This document shows, piece after piece, positions 26,156 to 34,200 of a stretch of 64,000 nt of DNA. The notes under the pieces were generated by a model. It ran no database searches, was not told the origin of the DNA, and saw only the letters and a list, made by a program, of their open reading frames with translations. A program made the translations under genes and the position numbers. The stretch is from contig NZ_FMYK01000006.1 in the NCBI RefSeq assembly GCF_900096915.1, positions 62,001-126,000 of the forward strand. The letters run 5' to 3'. Source of the DNA: Acinetobacter marinus (GTDB lineage: Bacteria > Pseudomonadota > Gammaproteobacteria > Pseudomonadales > Moraxellaceae). Position 1 is the first letter of the stretch. Each line of letters starts with the position of its first letter.

Positions 26156-26231
26156 TGGTGGGCGCTGACGGGATCGAACCGCCGACATTCTGCTTGTAAG
26201 GCAGACGCTCTACCAACTGAGCTAAGCGCCC
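26156..26231 (-). tRNA. tRNA-Val (anticodon TAC), copy 2
   Basis: 76 bases, identical in sequence to the other valine copies; encoded CCA. Confidence 0.97.
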
Positions 26232-26343
26232 TAAAGTTGCAAAAAATCTTGTTTGATTTCCAACACTTCAGGTTGATATTCAATGCGTTTTCTAAAATTT
26301 GTCACCATCTTAGGCATTCAATACAACAGTTTTTTATTTGCAA

Positions 26344-26420
26344 TGGCGCAGCGGACGGGGCTCGAACCCGCGACCCCCGGCGTGACAGGCCGGTATTCTA
26401 ACCAACTGAACTACCGCTGC
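26344..26420 (-). tRNA. tRNA-Asp (anticodon GTC), copy 2
   Basis: 77 bases, identical to the other aspartate copies; encoded CCA. Confidence 0.97.
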
Positions 26421-26461
26421 ATCGCAAAAGTCACCACTAGGCATAACCAACAAAACATAAA

Positions 26462-26538
26462 TGGCGCAGCGGACGGGGCTCGAACCCGCGACCCCCGGCG
26501 TGACAGGCCGGTATTCTAACCAACTGAACTACCGCTGC
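26462..26538 (-). tRNA. tRNA-Asp (anticodon GTC), copy 1
   Basis: 77 bases, identical to the other aspartate copies; encoded CCA. Only 41 bases separate it from copy 2. Confidence 0.97.
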
Positions 26539-26576
26539 ACTTAGGTTTCGCATTAATAATGCCTAAATCAAAGCTA

Positions 26577-26652
26577 TGGTGGGCGCTGACGGGATCGAAC
26601 CGCCGACATTCTGCTTGTAAGGCAGACGCTCTACCAACTGAGCTAAGCGCCC
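26577..26652 (-). tRNA. tRNA-Val (anticodon TAC), copy 1
   Basis: 76 bases, first tRNA of the array, about 18 bases after the likely transcription start; encoded CCA. Confidence 0.97.
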
Positions 26653-26676
26653 ATAGTGTTTGACTTAGTGAGGTGC

Positions 26677-26704
26677 ATTATAGAGATTCTAATCGGGCTG
26701 TCAA
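26677..26704 (-). promoter_or_regulatory. Consensus sigma-70 promoter of the tRNA array
   Basis: On the minus strand a perfect TTGACA (26699-26704), 16-base spacer and perfect TATAAT (26677-26682), followed by GCACC. It should drive strong expression of all six tRNAs. Confidence 0.92.
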
Positions 26705-26788
26705 ACGCTTTTCTTGATTTTTTCGGAATTTGCGTTTGATTGTTTAAAAATAAAACTTTCCTCGTTTTTTTCCGCTTAAATATTGATT

Positions 26789-27187
26789 TTAAACCTGATC
26801 TTTGTGGTTTGATGACGATGGAGTAGACGCTTTTGGCTCTGGTCTGCACCACAGCCATATCGCAACGATGAACATGGTGAGGTTGGTAAAAATTTTTACT
26901 GCAAGCGGTGCATTGGTATAGAGCATCAATATCGCACTGATGCTCATCATGATGCTGGCAATCCATTTTGCTTTGCGTGGCACGGTGCCGTGGTCTCGCC
27001 AATCACGCAGCGTTGCACCGTATTTGGGATGATTGAGTAAACGATTGTACATACTCGGCCAGCCCTTAGAAGATGCCCAAAGTGCCAGAATCAAAAATAC
27101 GGTGGTTGGCATACCCGGTAAAACCGCGCCAATCATGCCGAGTGCAATAAAAAGGATGACTAAGCTACGCCAAAAAACTGTTCGCAT
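26789..27187 (-). CDS. YbaN/DUF454 inner-membrane protein
   Basis: A 132-residue protein with three to four hydrophobic helices. The segments GMIGAVLPGMPTTVFLILAL and FLILALWASSKGWPSMYNRL with NHPKYGATLRDWRDHGTVPR and KAKW are the DUF454 (YbaN) signature. The family is widespread in proteobacteria but its function is not known. It stands alone between the tRNA promoter and the diguanylate cyclase gene. Confidence 0.9.
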   Translation of the reverse strand: MRTVFWRSLVILFIALGMIGAVLPGMPTTVFLILALWASSKGWPSMYNRLLNHPKYGATLRDWRDHGTVPRKAKWIASIMMSISAILMLYTNAPLAVKIFTNLTMFIVAIWLWCRPEPKASTPSSSNHKDQV

Positions 27188-27317
27188 GCAGTCCTACACC
27201 ACGTTCATCAAAAATTCGCAAACATTATAACGAGATCAGCGCATCCTGCATGTGCATTTATTCGGTAATTTTGCATGCATACATTGCGAGGCAATCACAG
27301 CATTTAATCAAAAACCG

Positions 27318-28181
27318 TTAGAGCATGCGTATCGTGGTCTGTGATTTACCTTGTGCTTTCGAGTGATACATCAAATCATCGGCTTGTCGTGTCGCATCAT
27401 CGAGTTTTTCGGGTAAAGACGTGCCATCAAATACAGTAATTCCCATACTATAATCCACGCCAAATTGCGTATTGAGTTGACTATGGGCAAAGACATCTCG
27501 CAATCGTTGATCGTACTGCTTTACTCCACTCGCATCGGTATCCATCAATATAACTGCAAACTCGTCACCGCCCATGCGAGCCACAATATCATTCTGTCGT
27601 GTGGCATCGTTGAGCACTTGCGCAAATTGGATCAAAACCTCATCGCCTTTACTGTGTCCAAAACGATCATTAACCGCTTTGAATCCATCTAAATCTACAA
27701 TCCCGACTGCACATTGGCTTTTTTTCTTGACTTGGATAGCACGAAGTAGCTGATATTTGAGGTCAAAAGCACGGGTATTATTCAATGAGGTCAAGGAGTC
27801 TTTCATCGCCATATCGGTCATCAGCGTCAGATGATGACGAAGTTTAAATATTAATATCGCCACAACAGCAAAAAAACCGATGCGTACAATGGCATTCCAG
27901 ATCGGCACCAAAATACTGGAATAATGATGCCCCGCAATAAAATCTGCGGTAATCCACGTACATGCCGAAGCGATGATCATCAACACCGTAAAGCGCTGAC
28001 TGGCATACCATGCGGCGAGCGAAACAGGCAGTAAATAGAACACCGAAAATGAGTATTCATAGCCCGTGCCATAATCAACCAGCCCTAACAGCAGTACCAT
28101 TAAACACAAGACAATGCTTCGCACTATGTTATTGCTCATCAATATTCGCTCGAATCTTTGGATGGTTTGATTTCGCTTCAT
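27318..28181 (-). CDS. Membrane diguanylate cyclase (GGDEF)
   Basis: A 287-residue protein. About four to five hydrophobic helices fill residues 20-115 and would form a membrane sensor; a GGDEF domain follows with the intact active-site motif MGGDEFAV (about residue 205) and an RxxD inhibitory site (RQND) five residues before it, so it should make cyclic di-GMP with product inhibition. No EAL domain. The ATG at 28181 is preferred to GTG 28184 for ribosome-site spacing. The signal sensed is unknown. Confidence 0.9.
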   Translation of the reverse strand: MKRNQTIQRFERILMSNNIVRSIVLCLMVLLLGLVDYGTGYEYSFSVFYLLPVSLAAWYASQRFTVLMIIASACTWITADFIAGHHYSSILVPIWNAIVRIGFFAVVAILIFKLRHHLTLMTDMAMKDSLTSLNNTRAFDLKYQLLRAIQVKKKSQCAVGIVDLDGFKAVNDRFGHSKGDEVLIQFAQVLNDATRQNDIVARMGGDEFAVILMDTDASGVKQYDQRLRDVFAHSQLNTQFGVDYSMGITVFDGTSLPEKLDDATRQADDLMYHSKAQGKSQTTIRML

Positions 28182-28325
28182 CACGCCTCACTTCTCACAC
28201 AGAAACGCATCGTTATTATGACCTAAAACCTTGCATTGATGATGAAGAGCTGAGATGATTTTAAGAATTTTTTATGACCGCTCCCCTACTCTAACCCCTC
28301 TCTTTTTTCGCATTGTGGCTTTGGC

Positions 28326-28978
28326 ATGGATTTTCAACGCACATCTGAATACAACTATTTTGAACCGTGGTATCAGTTTCATGATCCATTGGTACGTCAG
28401 TTGGCTTTTGCCATTGCCAGTTATAATGTACTCAGCGATTTTCCTGAAGGCATCACCGTACGCCACGATATTCAATTTCATCCTGATCAATTTTGGCAAG
28501 ATGCATATCAACGCTATCAGCCTGAACTGTGTCAGCTTGATCAAAACCCACAGCCGCTTTATCAATTCTTACAGCAGGTTAAAAGTACCCGATTCAATTT
28601 GATCAAGCGCTTGGGCATCCCATTCAACAACGCTTTGCAGTGATGAAAGGACAACTTTTTTTACCAAATAACGTACTTCATCCATCCAGCGCACAACACC
28701 ATACTCCAATTCACAATAGCTTGCCGAATTGGTTGAATACGACACGACGACTAGGTATGTGGCAAGCGAATGCACCACAAGATCAACACTGGCGTCGTCT
28801 CAAACGCTCCGAATGGCTCAGCCCAGAATATCTCTCCGAAGCACAAACTGATCGACAACAGCAAAAAAATGTGTTTTGGACAAACGGCTTATATTTTGAT
28901 ACAACACAGCAACAATATCTGATGATTCGACTCAACAGTTCGACTATGGTCTATACAAAACTGAGAAATAACGGTTAA
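28326..28978 (+). pseudogene. DUF1853-type gene with internal deletion and frameshift
   Basis: Two overlapping open frames (28326-28643 and 28643-28978) look like the two ends of one DUF1853-family gene. The first begins with a normal start (MDFQRTSEYNYFEPWYQF, HDPLVRQLAFAIAS) and breaks off after QQVKSTRFN; the second frame reads through DQALGHPIQQRFAVMKGQLF and on to WTNGLYFDTTQQQYLMI, but its own start codon lies in the middle of that conserved block. Family members as I recall them are near 280 residues, so some 60-100 central residues seem lost. The family assignment is from memory of related Acinetobacter proteins. Confidence 0.6.
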
Positions 28979-29099
28979 AATTTACACTTAACTAACAATC
29001 ATTTAACTTTTCTTTACGCAATTTTGCCGACTTTGATTTAAATTAATAAACAGTCAAATGACTAAATTCAAAAGATAAAAATTTTCTCGGAGAGGAACT

Positions 29100-29249
29100 A
29101 TGAAAGTTAAAACTTTACTCACTACTTTAGCAATCGCTTCTGTTGTCGTATTTGCAGGGTGTAATACCATTAAAGGTGCAGGTCAAGACGTATCAAAAGC
29201 GGGTGATGCCGTTTCTGACGCAGCTCAAAATACTCAAAACCGTATGTAA
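29100..29249 (+). CDS. Entericidin-type small lipoprotein
   Basis: A 49-residue protein too short for most gene callers. A strong ribosome site (GGAGAGGA, about four bases ahead) precedes the ATG. The lipobox VVFAGC gives a cysteine near residue 21, and the mature part NTIKGAGQDVSKAGDAVSDA is the pattern of entericidin A/B lipoproteins. It would be a small, amphipathic envelope lipoprotein. The toxin/antidote roles described for E. coli EcnA and EcnB cannot be assigned from one gene. It has its own terminator. Confidence 0.87.
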   Translation: MKVKTLLTTLAIASVVVFAGCNTIKGAGQDVSKAGDAVSDAAQNTQNRM

Positions 29250-29282
29250 TTTATCATTCACTCGATAAGACTCGGTTAAAAG

Positions 29283-29306
29283 CGTCCACTTTTGTGGACG
29301 TTTTTT
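29283..29306 (+). terminator. Terminator of the entericidin-type gene
   Basis: CGTCCAC (29283-29289), loop TTTT, GTGGACG (29294-29300), then six Ts. Confidence 0.87.
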
Positions 29307-29463
29307 ATGTTTAAAGGTTTATTCTCTATTCTATTGTAATGTGGTTGCTTTTTGGCAGGTAATTTTATCTGACAGATTGAAGAATCAGTAATAATCATAA
29401 AATAAGCAACTTTCATTTTTTCATGGTGTTGTAACGACTGACATCAACAGCGGTTTAATTTCT

Positions 29464-29472
29464 TGCTATACT
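29464..29472 (+). promoter_or_regulatory. Extended -10 promoter of dapE
   Basis: TGCTATACT, an extended -10 element, lies 33 bases before the dapE ATG; no clear -35. Nothing else is seen in the preceding 150 bases. Confidence 0.5.
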
Positions 29473-29505
29473 TTGCGCCAATTTTGTATGTTCAATTGAG
29501 TCATT

Positions 29506-30636
29506 ATGTCTTCTGCCACGCTGGATCTAAGTCTTGCCCTTTTAAAACAACCCTCTGTGACACCGCTCGATTACGATTGTCAGCAGATGATTGCGGCACG
29601 TTTAAGCAATGTCGGTTTTCAGATTGAACATATGCCATTCGATGATGTGAAAAATCTGTGGGCACGTAGAGGCACAACAGCGCCATTATTTTGTTTTGCA
29701 GGACATACCGACGTGGTGCCTACAGGCGATCAAAACGCATGGGATTCTGCGCCATTTGCACCAGAAATTCGTGATGGGAAACTTTATGGTCGTGGTAGTG
29801 CCGACATGAAAACAGCAATCGCCGCAATGGTGATTGCCACAGAGCGCTTTGTAGAGAAGCATCCTGATCACAAAGGGTCGATTGCTTATTTGATTACCTC
29901 TGATGAAGAAGGGCCATCCATTAACGGTACCGTCAAAGTCATCGAAACTCTAGAAGCCCGCAATGAAAAAATTGACTGGTGCCTCGTCGGTGAACCCTCA
30001 AGTACTGCAAAACTCGGTGATATTATTAAAAATGGACGCCGTGGTTCTCTAAATGGCGTGTTAAAGGTACAAGGCAAGCAAGGTCATGTCGCCTATCCAC
30101 ATCTTGCACAGAATCCGATTCACCTTGCAACACACGCCCTCGATCAATTGTGTAAAACCACTTGGGACAATGGTAATGACTACTTCCCTGCGACCAGCTT
30201 TCAAATCTCAAATATCCAAGCAGGTACAGGTGCAACCAATGTCATTCCTGATATTTTAACAGTTACTTTTAATTTCCGTTTTTCGACAGAAGTGACTGCC
30301 GATGAATTAAAACAACGTGTGCAAGCGATTTTAGACCATGAAAATCTGAACTACAGCATTGATTGGACGCTGTCGGGTTTACCATTTTTGACCCCAGTTG
30401 GCGACTTGGTTAATGCTGCAAAAAATAGCATTAAAAAAGTCACAGGTGATGACACCACCCTTTCCACCAGTGGTGGCACGTCTGATGGTCGTTTTATTGC
30501 GCCGACGGGTGCGCAGGTCATCGAGCTTGGTGTGCTCAATGCCACCATTCATCAAATCAATGAGCATGTGAATGTGGCTGATCTGGAGCCACTTGCTGAG
30601 ATTTATGAGCAGATGCTGGTCGAATTACTGACCTGA
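29506..30636 (+). CDS. dapE: Succinyl-diaminopimelate desuccinylase
   Basis: A 376-residue M20-family di-zinc hydrolase of the lysine/meso-diaminopimelate pathway; it converts N-succinyl-LL-DAP to LL-DAP for lysine and peptidoglycan. Metal-binding and catalytic segments are in order: FAGHTDVVPTGD, GRGSADMKTAIAAMV, TSDEEGPSINGT, CLVGEPSST, TSGGTSDGRF and the late histidine in NATIHQINEHV. Length matches the family. It is monocistronic and closed by a shared terminator. Confidence 0.97.
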   Translation: MSSATLDLSLALLKQPSVTPLDYDCQQMIAARLSNVGFQIEHMPFDDVKNLWARRGTTAPLFCFAGHTDVVPTGDQNAWDSAPFAPEIRDGKLYGRGSADMKTAIAAMVIATERFVEKHPDHKGSIAYLITSDEEGPSINGTVKVIETLEARNEKIDWCLVGEPSSTAKLGDIIKNGRRGSLNGVLKVQGKQGHVAYPHLAQNPIHLATHALDQLCKTTWDNGNDYFPATSFQISNIQAGTGATNVIPDILTVTFNFRFSTEVTADELKQRVQAILDHENLNYSIDWTLSGLPFLTPVGDLVNAAKNSIKKVTGDDTTLSTSGGTSDGRFIAPTGAQVIELGVLNATIHQINEHVNVADLEPLAEIYEQMLVELLT

Positions 30637-30666
30637 TTTTGGTATTAAAAATCGAATTACAGTCAT

Positions 30667-30700
30667 AAAAAAAACGAGAATTTAGCATTCTCGTTTTTTT
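30667..30700. terminator. Bidirectional terminator between dapE and the pil-chp operon
   Basis: AAAAAAAACGAGAA (30667-30680) pairs with TTCTCGTTTTTTT (30688-30700) around a seven-base loop; it has a T-run on each strand. Confidence 0.88.
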
Positions 30701-30767
30701 GATTCACTATTGTACTTTTTGAGACTGAGTTTTACGCTCTATGTCTCAGGTGGCGAATTGACTGCTT

Positions 30768-31223
30768 TTAGGCAAAGACTTGTTGCTCGATCGCCCGCAA
30801 GTTTGGCACTTGATAGTCTATACCATTCACCTGTACATAAAGATAAGTCTGTTCAGGCGTAGCCTTTTCCACATCGACCACTTCTGAGATACGCAGGCGC
30901 ATGCTGTTTGGCATATTATCACACAGTACAGCAAAACGAGTCGACTCTTGCTCACCCTCGACCACCAAAGCAGTCACATCATCCAACTCGGGTTGATGCA
31001 CGATGTAGGTCGGCAGATGTTTATCATGCCACTCTACTTGCGCTACATTACCTTTGACATTCATTGCCGACAAAATCATGTTTTGCGGGATCAAAATCGG
31101 CACATCACCATGCACAGGTATTTCATAGACATCTAAAAAACCTGTCGACGTGGTAATCAGACTTTGGATCTGCTCTTGCGTCAGGTCGACGGCTGGGATC
31201 GTTAATGTTTTATCATTTGCCAT
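30768..31223 (-). CDS. chpC: ChpC-like CheW-domain protein
   Basis: A 151-residue protein encoded just after chpA. The region LDVYEIPVHGDVPILIPQNM and FAVLCDNMPNSMRLRISEV resembles a diverged CheW fold. In Pseudomonas the chp cluster carries a second CheW homologue, ChpC, after chpA; position and fold suggest the same here. It would adapt another receptor to the ChpA kinase. Sequence similarity to CheW is weak by eye, so the name is tentative. Confidence 0.65.
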   Translation of the reverse strand: MANDKTLTIPAVDLTQEQIQSLITTSTGFLDVYEIPVHGDVPILIPQNMILSAMNVKGNVAQVEWHDKHLPTYIVHQPELDDVTALVVEGEQESTRFAVLCDNMPNSMRLRISEVVDVEKATPEQTYLYVQVNGIDYQVPNLRAIEQQVFA

Positions 31224-31244
31224 AACATACGTTCTCCACTCAAC

Positions 31245-34200
31245 TTAAGAGCTGGTCGTGAGTTTTTCTGTCGCCAGAACTTGTTGAATATTTGCCATCA
31301 AATCTGCCTCTTGGAACGGTTTACCCATATAGGCATTGACCCCTAAGCTCAAGGCATGCTCACGATGTTTCTCACCTGTACGAGAGGTAATCATGATGAT
31401 TGGCAAGGTCTTGAAGTTTGAGTCATGTCGCACATAAGTCGCCACCTCAAAGCCGTCCATACGTGGCATTTCAATATCGAGCAACATCAAGTCTGGTGTC
31501 ACTTGTGCCAATTTCTCGATGGCATCGACACCATCATTGGCAGTAATTACATCAAAGCCTTGACGCTCCAGCAAGCGTGAAGTGACCTTACGCACAGTGA
31601 CCGAGTCATCCACCACCATGACAGTTTTACGGGCGCTGCGTTGTGACGTTGCTGTGGTCACTGCCGATTGATCAACTTGATGCGCACGAGCTGTAGTCAA
31701 GACTCGCCGTGCAATGGTTTGACCATCTAAAATCAGACTGACTTTACCATTGGCAAGAATGGTTGCACCGCCCACGTAACCGACTGACGACAATTGTTGT
31801 CCAATTGGCTTGATCACGATTTGCGCCCGAGAACCAACCAATTGATCGACTTGCAACGCGACAGAACGACCCGCACTATTGAAGATAATCACAGGCACCG
31901 ATGAACCCATATTGTTAAATATTGGTTTGACCTGCCCCGTGACAAACTCGCCGACATAACGAAGACGCAACTTCTGATGATCAAGCTCGAAGGTCTCTTG
32001 CTTACTGTCATAATACTCCGACAACGCAACAGGAGATACTCGAACAATACGTTCAATCTGTGCCAATGGTAACGCAAACTGCTGATCGCCAACACGCACC
32101 ATCAAGGCATCACTCACGGATACTGTGGTCGGTACACGGATGGTAAATTCTGTGCCTTTGCCAAAAGTCGATTTGACGCTGACATGACCACCGAGCGACT
32201 TAATCTCATTTTGCACCACATCCAGACCCACACCACGCCCAGAAATCTGCGTGACTTTTTGCGCTGTACTGAGACCCGGATGGAAAATATATTGCATCAC
32301 ATCTTCATCACTGACTTGCATATCTGCGGTGATCAGACCATTTTTACTGGCCTTTTCTTTGACCGCAGTCACATCAATGCCTCGACCATCATCCGAGAAA
32401 ATCACCAAAATATCATTACCGTCACGGGCAATATTCAGGTTAATTTTACCTGCGCTTTGCTTCTTCGCCTTGGCACGTCCTGCACGATCCTCAATACCGT
32501 GGTCGATCGCATTACGCAACATATGCTCAAGTGGCGACACCAAGCGTTCCAGAATATTACGATCCAGCTCGCCTTCGGTATTTTCGATATTAAATTCGAC
32601 AGGTCGATTTAGCTGTGTCGAAGTTTGACGCACAAGACGTTGCAACCGCGGCACCAAGCGACTAAATGGCACCAAGCGTGTGCCCATCAGGCTCTGTTGT
32701 AATTCATTTTGCAAACGAGATTGTTGCAATAGCAAACTTTCCGTATCACGAATTTTATCTGCCAATGTGATCTTGAAATCGATCAAATCCGACGCAGACT
32801 CGGCAAGTGATTTTGACAATTGATTTAATGATGAATATTGATCCATCTCCAGCGGGTCAAAGTCGGCATAACGCTGTCCTTCAACCTCATGCTTAGCGAG
32901 AATCTGTGTCTCAAGCTCACCATCCATACGACGTAGCTGATCGGCAAGACGCTGAATTGCCAGCTCCATTTCTGACAGCGTATTGTTCATCTGTCCAAGA
33001 TCAAGTTCGATACGTGAACGGTTAATCGCACTCTCGCCTGACAAATCAATCATTTTTTCCACTAGATCAGCCGAGACACGAATCTGCTCTTGCACACCTT
33101 GCTCTTGCTGAACCGTGTTTTGCGAATACATCTCAGGTGGCGTCGAACCATCGCCTTGCACCACTTGATATTCTTGATAATCTTTAAAATCAATAATATC
33201 GCTATCATGACGATCAAAACCGACCACCACACTATCGTCATAGACTACATTTTGTAGGCGGGCGTTTAGACTCTCAGCGCCCTCAAAACGGCTACGATAC
33301 ACCGCATTGTGCAACCAGACTTGTGTCTCAGCGATCAAATGATCGTAGCGATCAGAGGTAAATTGATGGAATGCAAATTGTTCAAACAGCACTTCTAGTC
33401 TGTACGCAATCTCACCAACAAGCTGTTGCTCTAGAATACGTGCATTGCCTTTTAAGGTATGGTACCCACGTTGTAAACTCAGCAAAATACTGCGATTACC
33501 ACGATCTGCTTTCCAAAGGTCTAAATCATGACGAGCTTGTTCGAAGATTTCATCGGCTTCTTCAAGATAGGTTTCGATGATAATAATTTGTTGCTCATCA
33601 CCACTCGCCTGTGCCTCAGCCAAGATCGTTGGGGTTTCAACAGATCCAGCGTCCATCAACGAGGATTCGGCTGTAACAGTCGCAGGTGTATCTTCAGCTT
33701 GATCGGCAAGCTGTGCATGAACACGATCGGTATCTTGTTCAACAGCAGTTGTAGATTGTGCCGTCGCTTGAACAGGTGTTTCTTTTACTGGCGCCGATTG
33801 TGCTGTGGCACGTTGCGTTGAAATTGCTTGTAAAGCAGCGATCAAACTTGGATTGTGTTCATCCACACCTTGATCACGCAGTTTTTGCAAACGCATGGCA
33901 ATATCATCTTGCGCATAGCGAATCATTTGCATCGCTTGTGCATTTGGCTGATATTGTCCTTTGACGACTTTTTCATAGATGCTTTCAAGCTCATGCGCAA
34001 TGTCACCAAGATGCGTTGCCTGCACCATATTTGCGCCGCCTTTGAGGGTATGCAAATAGCGGAACAGATTATTCAGCACCGTGGTATTCGATGGGGTTTT
34101 CTCCCAAACCGCAAAATCTTGATCCATCCCCGCAACGAGCTCGTCCGACTCTTCAAGGAAAATATCTAAAAGATCGGCATCAAAATCACGATTCTCAGCA

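Noticed and set aside
26030..26519. Plus-strand frames coding AQRTGLEPATPGVTGRYS repeats
   Set aside because: These are antisense translations of the tRNA-Asp copies, a well-known spurious protein family.
25844..26652. Regularly repeated blocks resembling a CRISPR array
   Set aside because: The repeats are complete identical tRNA genes with cloverleaf arms and CCA ends; the spacers have unequal length.
28272..28602. Frames overlapping the DUF1853 region on either strand
   Set aside because: They lack ribosome sites and domain matches and are shadows of the decayed gene.
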